Assembly (NCBI GenBank): GCA_026645375.1
Contig: JAPFFX010000057.1
Span: 1 to 7,506 of the forward strand
Source of the DNA: Citricoccus sp. WCRC_4
GTDB taxonomy: Bacteria; Actinomycetota; Actinomycetes; Actinomycetales; Micrococcaceae
Length of the DNA stretch: 7,506 bases
Reading direction: 5' to 3'
In this document: positions 1 through 6,557 of the stretch, piece by piece
How positions within the stretch are numbered: the stretch's first letter is position 1
Layout of the letters: the number at the start of each line of letters is the position of its first letter
Position numbers and translations under genes: made by a program
The notes under the pieces: model-generated
The model's database searches: none
What the model saw: only the letters and a program-made list of their open reading frames with translations
Told to the model about the DNA's origin: nothing

Positions 1-2
1 GC

Positions 3-1136
3 GCCCGCCCCCGCCCCCGGTTCGACGTCCGCTCCCCGGAGCCGGGACCGGAGCCGGCGGACACGGCCGAGGTCCCCGAGGAGAACCGGGTGCGGCTCAT
101 CAGTGCCGCCCACCCCATCCAGACCGGGTTCCTGCTGACCGTGGGCGTCGGGCTGGCACTGCTGGTCTACGGCATCCTGTCGGCCAACACGCAATTGCTG
201 GTGTGGATCGGCTCGGCACTGTTCATCTCGCTGGGCCTGGACCCGATCGTGCGCCGGATCGAGCGCTGGGGCGCCCCCCGCGGAGTCGGCGTCGCGGCCG
301 CGTTGCTGCTGCTGGCGGCCATCCTCTCGGCCTTCTTCTCGCTGCTCATCCCCACCGTGGTGGAGCAGACCGCGGCGTTCGTCAACGACCTGCCGGACAT
401 GGTCTCGGACTTCCTGGAGTCCAAGTTCTTCCACGACCTGGACTCGCAGTTCGGCATCCGGGAGATCGCCGAGACGGAGATGAACAGGTTCGTGGCGGAC
501 TCCGCCAACTACACCGCGATCTTCGGCGGGCTGTTCGGCGTGGGCAGCGCGATCGTCAACACCGGCTTCTCCGTGCTGGTCGTGCTCGTGCTGACGCTGT
601 ACTTCCTCGTGTCCCTGCCGGCCATGAAGTTCTGGGCCTACCGGCTGGCCCCGCGCTCCCGCAGGCATCGCGTGGAGTACCTGGGCGAGGAGATCACCTC
701 CTCCGTGGGCTTCTACGTCATCGGCCAGTCGGTGGTGGCCGTCCTGAACGGCCTCGTGGCCTTCATCGCCGTCACGATCGCGGGGCTCCCGTTCGGCGCA
801 CTGCTGGCGTTCTTCGCCGGGCTGATGGCGTTCATCCCGCTGGTCGGCGCCCTCACCGGCGGGATCATCATCACCGCGGTCGCGCTGACGGGGGGCTGGC
901 AGCAGGCCCTGGTCTTCGCGGCCATCTACTTCACCTACCTGCAGGTCGAGGCCTACTTCGTCTCCCCGAGGGTGATGAGCAAGGCCGTGGCCGTACCCGG
1001 TTCGGTGGCCGTGATCGCGGTGATCGCCGGGGCGGCGCTGCTGGGCGTGCTCGGGGCCCTCATGGCCATCCCGCTGGCCGCCGGGGTGATGCTGGTCGTC
1101 AGGGAGGTCCTCCTCCCCCGGCAGGACCGCCTCTAG
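3..1136 (+). CDS. AI-2E family (PerM-like) membrane transporter, 5' partial
   Basis: Polytopic inner-membrane protein of the AI-2E/PerM family; family members are described as exporters or secondary transporters of small molecules, and the substrate cannot be read from sequence. Numbered from the internal GTG at 90, hydrophobic segments lie near residues 12-30, 36-50, 66-88, 150-173, 205-230, 233-260, 270-286 and 303-337. The family-typical FAGLMAFIPLVGALTGG stretch is at about 240-256, and a late VSPRVMSKAV segment precedes the last membrane pair. The region between about 90 and 145 is the soluble loop usual for the family. The frame is open from position 3 with 29 of 30 third codon positions G or C and a lower-GC second position, so an acidic, Pro-rich cytosolic N-terminus probably continues beyond the left edge. 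GTG at 90 has GAGGAG 6 nt upstream and is the alternative start. The gene converges with the hydrolase, with only 9 bases between stops. The family is clear; the start is not. Confidence 0.88.
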   Translation, partial: ARPRPRFDVRSPEPGPEPADTAEVPEENRVRLISAAHPIQTGFLLTVGVGLALLVYGILSANTQLLVWIGSALFISLGLDPIVRRIERWGAPRGVGVAAALLLLAAILSAFFSLLIPTVVEQTAAFVNDLPDMVSDFLESKFFHDLDSQFGIREIAETEMNRFVADSANYTAIFGGLFGVGSAIVNTGFSVLVVLVLTLYFLVSLPAMKFWAYRLAPRSRRHRVEYLGEEITSSVGFYVIGQSVVAVLNGLVAFIAVTIAGLPFGALLAFFAGLMAFIPLVGALTGGIIITAVALTGGWQQALVFAAIYFTYLQVEAYFVSPRVMSKAVAVPGSVAVIAVIAGAALLGVLGALMAIPLAAGVMLVVREVLLPRQDRL

Positions 1137-1140
1137 GGCT

Positions 1141-1153
1141 CCGGCTCAGCCGG
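1141..1153. terminator. short palindromic hairpin at convergent gene ends
   Basis: CCGGC-TCA-GCCGG is a perfect 5-bp stem with a 3-base loop. It sits 4 bases after the transporter stop codon and its loop is exactly the TCA that reads as the hydrolase TGA stop on the other strand. It could act as a weak bidirectional terminator in the 9-base gap between the convergent genes. There is no U-tract, and 13-base palindromes are common in such GC-rich DNA, so this is tentative. Confidence 0.3.
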
Positions 1154-1991
1154 CCAGGACCTGCCCGTCCCACGTCGCCGGCATCCGCACCGGCCGGCCC
1201 AGCGCCGTGGACGCCACCTCGTCCAGGGCCCGGTGGGTGTGGGTCCGGCCCACCCACAGGTGCCGCGCCCCGTCGACGCCCACCACCTCGGCCTGCGGCA
1301 CCCGGGCGAAGCGCCGCACCGCCTCGGCCGGCCGCAGCGTGTCGTCCAGACCGGGGACGAGTACCCGCAGGGGCCGCCCGTCGGCTGCCCAGCGATCCAG
1401 GTCGTCCTGGGTGGATCGGCGCAGTGGCGGCGAGAGCAGGATCCCGCCCACCGCCAGCGGGGCGTGGGGCACCGCCAGCCCGTGCTTGAGCACCAGCTCG
1501 GTGCCGAAGGACCAGCCCAGCAGCCAGGGAACCGGCAGCGACCGCTCGGCCACGAACGCCAGGGCCGCGGCCACGTCGGACCGCTCGGAGACGCCGTCAC
1601 CGAACGTCCCGTCCGAGCAGCCGCGCGCCGAGCACGTGCCGCGCGTGTTGAACCGCAGCACGGCCAGCCCGGCCGTCGCCGGCAGCCACTGGGCCGCCTT
1701 GAGGTACAGGTGGAAGTCCATGTGTCCACCCACCGTCGGCAGGGGATGGAAGGTCACCAGGGTGGCCCGGGGCGTCCCGTCCACGGGCACGGCCAGCTCG
1801 CCGACCAGGTCCAGGCCGTCATCGGTGCGCAGCACGATGCGTTCGCGCGCGGCCGGCAGCACCGTGCGGGGATGGATCGGCTCCGCCCCCCGAGTCTCCC
1901 GGTAGTCCTCGGGCACGGGCCCGGGAGACAACGGGAGGGCCGGGGCGTCGCCGGGGGCCCCGCGCATCGATCCGTCCTGCGGGTGCTGCAT
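1146..1991 (-). CDS. alpha/beta hydrolase
   Basis: Predicted 281-aa cytosolic serine hydrolase of the alpha/beta fold; the substrate is unknown. With the start at 1991, an FHPLPTVGG strand-loop is at residues 81-89 (likely oxyanion-hole region), RFNTRG is at 113-118 (a strand-turn shared with dienelactone-hydrolase-like and KANSL3/TEX30-like hydrolases), and the nucleophile elbow GWSFG is at 159-163 with Ser161. The acid is probably Asp216 or Asp217 in GLDDTLRPAEA, and the base is His244 in GARHLWVG, so the triad looks complete. The first 50 residues are Pro/Ala-rich and probably disordered. I chose ATG at 1991 because its A is shared with the TGA of the upstream zinc-ribbon gene (TGATG), which indicates translational coupling. 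An in-frame ATG at 2027 would add 12 residues and a 37-nt overlap. An AGGA motif is 12 nt upstream of the chosen start, which is rather far. The fold is secure; biochemical function is not assignable. Confidence 0.85.
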   Translation of the reverse strand: MQHPQDGSMRGAPGDAPALPLSPGPVPEDYRETRGAEPIHPRTVLPAARERIVLRTDDGLDLVGELAVPVDGTPRATLVTFHPLPTVGGHMDFHLYLKAAQWLPATAGLAVLRFNTRGTCSARGCSDGTFGDGVSERSDVAAALAFVAERSLPVPWLLGWSFGTELVLKHGLAVPHAPLAVGGILLSPPLRRSTQDDLDRWAADGRPLRVLVPGLDDTLRPAEAVRRFARVPQAEVVGVDGARHLWVGRTHTHRALDEVASTALGRPVRMPATWDGQVLAG

Positions 1992-2368
1992 CAGTACCGT
2001 CCGTCCTGCCGGCGCGTGCTCCAGCACTGGGGATGCCAGTGCCTCCGGTCCGCACCGGCGGCCTCGTCGCCCAGGATCGAGTCGCTGCGCCAGGCCACGA
2101 GGTGGGCGAGCCCCGGCGGGATGGTGCGACCACAGCCCGGGCAGGTGTAGTCCTTCACGGCGCGCCAGGCGGGGATCCTGCGCACGTGCCAGCCGCCGTC
2201 GGGACCGGTCTCGTGGCGGTAGCCGGGGTCCAGTCCCAGCAGCCGGTCCAGCTCACCCGGACCGGCGGGACCCACCCCCGCCGCCGGCCCCACCCCCCGG
2301 CCGCGGCCGGCGCCCGGTCGGCCCGTGCCGGTACCGGGTCTACGGCGGGGACGGTTGGATCGTGGCAC
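1991..2368 (-). CDS. small Cys/His zinc-ribbon-like protein (often labelled 'ATP/GTP-binding protein' in actinobacteria)
   Basis: Predicted 125-aa soluble protein of unknown function. The N-terminus is very basic (RPRRRPGTGTGRPG) and runs into a Gly/Ala/Pro/Arg-rich low-complexity stretch to about residue 38. A compact C-terminal domain follows with CPGC (Cys76, Cys79), His89 and a late HWHPQC cluster (His110, His112, Cys115), which together look like a zinc-binding ribbon or HNH-like treble-clef site. Related actinobacterial proteins are, from memory, often named ATP/GTP-binding protein, but I see no Walker A motif here and do not support that name. The start is GTG at 2368, the first possible start after an in-frame stop at 2381-2383, and the PRSNRPRR beginning resembles relatives. 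The gene is first in a two-gene unit with the hydrolase (TGATG overlap) and divergent from nucS. A nucleic-acid-binding role is inferred only from the basic tail plus zinc site. Confidence 0.78.
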   Translation of the reverse strand: MPRSNRPRRRPGTGTGRPGAGRGRGVGPAAGVGPAGPGELDRLLGLDPGYRHETGPDGGWHVRRIPAWRAVKDYTCPGCGRTIPPGLAHLVAWRSDSILGDEAAGADRRHWHPQCWSTRRQDGRY

Positions 2369-2437
2369 CTCTTCATGGTGTCACAGCCCGGGCGGGGCGC
2401 AGCCGTGCGGGTGCCGGCTGCCAGTAGACTGCCCGGT
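2369..2437. promoter_or_regulatory. divergent intergenic promoter region, zinc-ribbon gene / nucS
   Basis: This 69-bp stretch separates two divergent start codons and must carry the promoters of both units unless the left promoter lies inside nucS. The nucS side has a good -10 (entered separately) but no recognisable -35. On the minus strand I see no convincing -10; CACCAT ends 7 nt before the GTG at 2368 but matches TANNNT poorly. The GAAGAG purine run abuts that GTG too closely for a normal ribosome binding site. The minus-strand promoter is therefore unresolved. Confidence 0.55.
2425..2430 (+). promoter_or_regulatory. -10 element of nucS, spacing fits a leaderless transcript
   Basis: TAGACT matches the actinobacterial TANNNT -10 consensus. 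Exactly 7 bases separate it from the GTG start of nucS at 2438, so transcription is expected to begin at or within a base or so of the start codon. No Shine-Dalgarno-like purine run precedes that GTG. This TANNNT-7-nt-start arrangement is the known signature of leaderless actinobacterial mRNAs. There is no clear -35 hexamer about 17 bp upstream. Confidence 0.6.
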
Positions 2438-2461
2438 GTGCGTTTGGTGATTGCCCGGTGT
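2430..2461. repeat. 10-bp direct repeat spanning the nucS start
   Basis: TGCCCGGTGT occurs at 2430-2439 and again at 2452-2461. The copies start 22 bp apart, about two helical turns, and flank the predicted transcription/translation start. The second copy is inside the nucS coding region (Ala-Arg-Cys). This could be a pair of regulator half-sites overlapping the start, or chance in GC-rich DNA. Confidence 0.4.
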
Positions 2462-3133
2462 TCCGTCAACTACGAGGGGCGCCTGCGCGCCCACCTGCCG
2501 CAGGCCACCCGCCTGCTCCTGGTCAAGGCGGACGGCTCCGTCCTGGTCCACTCGGACGGCGGGTCCTACAAGCCCCTGAACTGGATGAGCCCGCCGGCGA
2601 CGCTGCGGGTCGCCCCGCCCTCGGAGGAACTCGCCGAGGAGGGTGTGAGCGAGGTCTGGACCGTACAGTCGACCAAGGCCGACGACCGCCTGGTCGTGCA
2701 CGTCTTCGAGGTCCTGCACGACACCTCGCACGAGCTGGGCGTGGACCCCGGGCTGGTCAAGGACGGCGTCGAGGCCGACCTGCAGCGCCTGCTGGCCGAG
2801 CAGATCGAGCTGCTCGGGACGGGCCACTCGCTGGTCCGCCGGGAGCACATGACGGCCATCGGCCCGGTCGACATCCTGGCCCGTGATCCCGAGGGCGGCA
2901 CCGTGGCGGTCGAGCTGAAGCGCCGCGGTGACATCGACGGGGTCGAGCAGCTCACCCGCTACCTCGACCTGATGAACCGGGACCCGTTGCTGGCCCCCGT
3001 CCGGGGCGTCTTCGCCGCCCAGCAGATCAAGCCCCAGGCCCGCACCCTCGCCGAGGACCGTGGCATCCGCTGCCTCACCCTCGACTACGACGCGATGCGC
3101 GGCGTGGACGATGCCGAGTCCCGCCTCTTCTGA
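2438..3133 (+). CDS. nucS: NucS/EndoMS mismatch-specific endonuclease
   Basis: 231-aa DNA endonuclease that cuts both strands around mismatches such as G-T and G-G and starts the MutS/MutL-independent (non-canonical) mismatch repair of actinobacteria and some archaea. It acts as a dimer and is helped by the sliding clamp DnaN. The N-terminal DNA-binding/dimerisation domain begins MRLVIARCSVNYEGRL, which closely resembles the mycobacterial protein, with YKPLNWMSPP at 44-53. The C-terminal RecB-like nuclease domain carries GPVDI with Asp145, VELKRRG with Glu159 and Lys161, and the QLTRY motif (Gln171, Tyr175), so the catalytic set looks complete. The C-terminus, ending ESRLF, resembles the clamp-binding tail of the family. 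Start is GTG at 2438 by homology and by the -10 placement; the open frame runs further upstream but does not resemble the family there. The length is close to that of mycobacterial NucS. The last 23 bases overlap the NagA-like gene. Confidence 0.95.
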   Translation: MRLVIARCSVNYEGRLRAHLPQATRLLLVKADGSVLVHSDGGSYKPLNWMSPPATLRVAPPSEELAEEGVSEVWTVQSTKADDRLVVHVFEVLHDTSHELGVDPGLVKDGVEADLQRLLAEQIELLGTGHSLVRREHMTAIGPVDILARDPEGGTVAVELKRRGDIDGVEQLTRYLDLMNRDPLLAPVRGVFAAQQIKPQARTLAEDRGIRCLTLDYDAMRGVDDAESRLF

Positions 3134-4214
3134 GCCCGGACCCGTCCCCCGTCCGTCCGCCCCCGGGCGCCTGGTCACCCCGGGCCTCGTGGACCAGCAC
3201 TGCCACGGCCACGACGGCACCGACTTCGCCACCGCGCCACCGGAGGCCGTGCGCACCGCGCTGGGCCGGCTCGTCGGCCGAGGCGTGACCCGCGTGGTGG
3301 CCTCCGTGCCCACGATGCCGGCACCCGAGATGCTGGCCGCGGTGCACCGGCTCACCCCGCTGGTCCGCTCCGGGGACCTGGCGGGGATCCACCTGGAGGG
3401 CCCGTTCCTGTCCCCCGCCCGGTGCGGGGCGCACCCCCCGGCGGACGTCCTCGTCCCGGGCACCGCCTCGTCGCAGGCCCTGGTGCGCGCGCTGCTGGAG
3501 GCGGGCGCGCAAGGAGGCGCAGATCCCGGGCCCGGGGGCGGCAACGCGATCACCGCCGTGACCTACGCTCCCGAACTGGAGGGTGCCGCGGGACTGGAGG
3601 CCACGCTGCTGGCGGCCGGCGTCTGCCCCTCCCCCGGGCACACGGACGCCACGGCGGGCCAGTTCGGCGAGGCCCTGGACCGACTCGCCGGGGCACCCGG
3701 TCCGCCGTCGGTGACCCACTTGTTCAATGCCATGGCCGGCTTCCACCACCGTCGCCCGGGTCCCGTCCCCGGGGCCCTGCGGGCCGCTGCGGAGGGCCGG
3801 TTGCGGCTCGAGCTGATCGCCGACGGTCGGCACGTGGACCCAGCCGTGGTGCGCGACGTCATCGCGCTGGTTCCCGGCGCGGTCTGCGTGGTCTCCGATG
3901 CCTCCGCAGCCACGGGGGCGGCACCGGGCCGCCACCGGCTCGGATGCATGGACCTCGACTCCTCGCCGGACACCGGGCCGACGCTGGCCGCCTCGGACAC
4001 CCTGGCCTCCGGGGCAGTGTCCCTCGACCAGGCCCTGGGCCTGTTGCTCGACTGGGACGTGGCCCGGGACGCCGCCGTCCGCGCGGTGACCGCCACCCCG
4101 GCCCGGGGACTTCCACCGGGGCGCCGGGACTCCGGCTGGGTGATCTGGGACGCGCCCGGCGTGCCGGCCGACGTCGTGCCTCCCGCGGGGCATCCCCTCG
4201 CACGGGGCCGTTGA
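3111..4214 (+). CDS. nagA: N-acetylglucosamine-6-phosphate deacetylase-like amidohydrolase, N-terminal domain reduced
   Basis: Predicted 367-aa metal-dependent amidohydrolase; NagA converts GlcNAc-6-phosphate to glucosamine-6-phosphate and acetate in amino-sugar and cell-wall recycling. Visible residues, numbered from ATG 3111: HCHG (His30, His32), HLEGPF with catalytic-type Glu96, GHTDA with His177, THLFNAM with His203, then HHRRPGP substrate-loop, DGRHVD with His241, and VSDASAATG with Asp263, the usual proton-shuttle aspartate. The core is therefore intact and of the two-histidine (HxH) type. Only about 22 residues precede PGLVDQHCHG, where most family members have roughly 50 or more forming half of a small beta-sandwich domain. 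The C-terminal end (RRDSGWVIWD) is also shortened. ATG 3111 overlaps nucS by 23 nt; GTG at 3060 is an earlier in-frame alternative deeper in nucS. Neither has a good ribosome binding site, so coupling to nucS translation is likely. Family confident; exact substrate less so because of the missing domain. Confidence 0.85.
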   Translation: MPSPASSEPGPVPRPSAPGRLVTPGLVDQHCHGHDGTDFATAPPEAVRTALGRLVGRGVTRVVASVPTMPAPEMLAAVHRLTPLVRSGDLAGIHLEGPFLSPARCGAHPPADVLVPGTASSQALVRALLEAGAQGGADPGPGGGNAITAVTYAPELEGAAGLEATLLAAGVCPSPGHTDATAGQFGEALDRLAGAPGPPSVTHLFNAMAGFHHRRPGPVPGALRAAAEGRLRLELIADGRHVDPAVVRDVIALVPGAVCVVSDASAATGAAPGRHRLGCMDLDSSPDTGPTLAASDTLASGAVSLDQALGLLLDWDVARDAAVRAVTATPARGLPPGRRDSGWVIWDAPGVPADVVPPAGHPLARGR

Positions 4215-4217
4215 CGC

Positions 4218-4252
4218 CTCCAGCGCACCGCCGTCACGGCGATGCGCTGGAG
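4218..4252. terminator. strong bidirectional hairpin terminator
   Basis: A perfect 10-bp outer stem (CTCCAGCGCA at 4218-4227 with TGCGCTGGAG at 4243-4252) encloses one C/A mismatch and a perfect 5-bp inner stem, CGCCG-TCA-CGGCG at 4229-4241. Together this is about 15 bp of stem with a 3-base loop. It starts 4 bases after the nagA-like stop and lies 18 bases past the DUF2550 stop on the other strand, so it can serve both convergent units. Neither side has a T-run, as is common for terminators in GC-rich actinobacteria. Confidence 0.75.
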
Positions 4253-4270
4253 TACGTGCTGATCAGAGGT

Positions 4271-4744
4271 TCAGTGCGCCCGGCGGCGCGAGGCCCGGTG
4301 GCCCCGGCTTGCCCGGTGCCGACGGGACGGCATCTCCCGCCACGTGCCGAACCCGACCGCGGGCCCGGCCTCGATCCACGCCGAGAGACCCGAGCAGTCG
4401 TCGGTGTGGATGTCCAGGTCGATCGGTGCCGGCCCGCCATCCACGCGCACCACCACCGAACCGTCCTGCCGCCCCGGCGCCCCGCGACGCAACCGCAATT
4501 GGTGGCGGGCCGCCTTCCACCGGGGCCGGGGGTCGATCGACCAGACCGTCATCAGGTCCAGTCCTGCCTCGTCGTACCGGCCGATGACCAACGTCCCGGC
4601 ACCGCGCTCGTCGGCGGGCCGGGCACGGGCCGTGAACGTCCCGGGCGTGCGCACCAGGGTGCGCCAGCGCCACCACACCATGAAGGCGAGCACCAGCACC
4701 GCGGCGGCGATCGCCGCGACCAGTGCAGACCACCCGGGGCTCAC
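4271..4744 (-). CDS. DUF2550 family membrane-anchored protein
   Basis: 157-aa protein of unknown function, recognised by its layout and its place right after atpC in actinobacterial ATP synthase operons. One N-terminal membrane helix covers about residues 7-24, followed by WWRWRTLVRTPGTF, whose positive charges favour a cytosolic remainder. Residues about 35-137 form a beta-rich domain (ARARP, TLVIGRYD, LMTVWSIDPRPRW, then a VVVRVDG strand and a tryptophan-containing GTWREMP end). The tail after 140 is Arg/His-rich with HRASR twice. The start is GTG at 4744, one base after the atpC stop (TGA-C-GTG), so translation is probably coupled to atpC; no strong ribosome binding site is seen. The gene ends before the shared hairpin at 4218-4252, making it the likely last gene of the operon. 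A role in ATP synthase assembly or the membrane is suggested only by position. Confidence 0.82.
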   Translation of the reverse strand: MSPGWSALVAAIAAAVLVLAFMVWWRWRTLVRTPGTFTARARPADERGAGTLVIGRYDEAGLDLMTVWSIDPRPRWKAARHQLRLRRGAPGRQDGSVVVRVDGGPAPIDLDIHTDDCSGLSAWIEAGPAVGFGTWREMPSRRHRASRGHRASRRRAH

Positions 4745-4745
4745 G

Positions 4746-5042
4746 TCAGGCTGCGCCCTGTCCCGCAGCGGACCCGCTCAGGGACGCCGCACCGGCCACG
4801 ATGACCACGCGGTCGTTGTCCACCGAGAAGAACCCGCCCTCGGCATGGGCCGTGATGGTCTGGCCCCCGGCCTGCTGGACGACGACGTCGCCGTCGCCCA
4901 GCACGGCCAGCATCGGGGTGTGCCCCGGCAGGATGCCGATCTCACCGTCGATGGTCCGGGCGCTGACCGACTGCGCCGGTCCGGACCACACGAAGTGGTC
5001 CTCCGCCACGATCTCCACCTCGAGTTCGTGCCTGTCAGCCAT
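4746..5042 (-). CDS. atpC: F1Fo ATP synthase epsilon subunit, short form
   Basis: 98-aa epsilon subunit of F1, part of the central stalk that links the gamma shaft to the c-ring. The N-terminal beta-sandwich domain is complete: VEIVAEDHFVWSG, the RTIDGEIGILPGHTPMLAVL signature at about 29-48, and a GGFFSVDNDRVVIVAG end strand at about 69-84. After that only some 14 Ala/Gly/Ser residues remain. The C-terminal two-helix domain, which in 130-140-aa epsilons can extend and inhibit ATP hydrolysis, is absent. The TGA at 4746 is followed at once by the DUF2550 start, so this is a natural end rather than a window effect. Start is ATG 5042, two bases after the atpD stop, with GGAG 8 nt upstream inside the end of atpD. 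Confidence 0.95.
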   Translation of the reverse strand: MADRHELEVEIVAEDHFVWSGPAQSVSARTIDGEIGILPGHTPMLAVLGDGDVVVQQAGGQTITAHAEGGFFSVDNDRVVIVAGAASLSGSAAGQGAA

Positions 5043-5044
5043 GA

Positions 5045-6502
<1,458 letters not shown>

Positions 6503-6557
6503 CTCTCTCACTTCTTTGGTGTGGATGGCGGTTGCTGTGGTACCGGTCGACCCGGGG

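Noticed and set aside
203..1489. 428-codon + strand frame overlapping the transporter
   Set aside because: Out-of-frame shadow of the membrane protein, extremely Arg/Gly/Pro-rich, and it continues over the hydrolase antisense.
2297..2310. 14-bp perfect palindrome CCGGCCGCGGCCGG
   Set aside because: It lies inside the low-complexity Gly/Arg-coding part of the zinc-ribbon gene and is expected from the codon composition.
1991..2368. ATP/GTP-binding function for the small zinc-ribbon-like protein
   Set aside because: No Walker A or other nucleotide-binding motif is present; the Gly-rich stretch is low complexity.
2033..2437. Upstream extension of the nucS reading frame by 135 codons
   Set aside because: It is antisense to the zinc-ribbon gene, does not resemble NucS, and the GTG at 2438 matches the family N-terminus and the -10 spacing.
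2381..3553. 390-codon - strand frame opposite nucS
   Set aside because: Antisense to a clear nucS and nagA-like start, with no motif of its own.
3422..4804. 460-codon + strand frame across the end of the nagA-like gene, the hairpin and the DUF2550 gene
   Set aside because: Arg/Pro/Gly-rich composition, runs through the terminator and over two real genes on both strands, and no family resemblance.
6538..6557. Cluster of overlapping restriction palindromes (KpnI, AgeI, SalI, SmaI) in the atpG-atpD gap, resembling a polylinker
   Set aside because: Such palindromes arise readily in GC-rich DNA, and both flanking genes continue normally as an actinobacterial operon, so a cloning artefact is unlikely.
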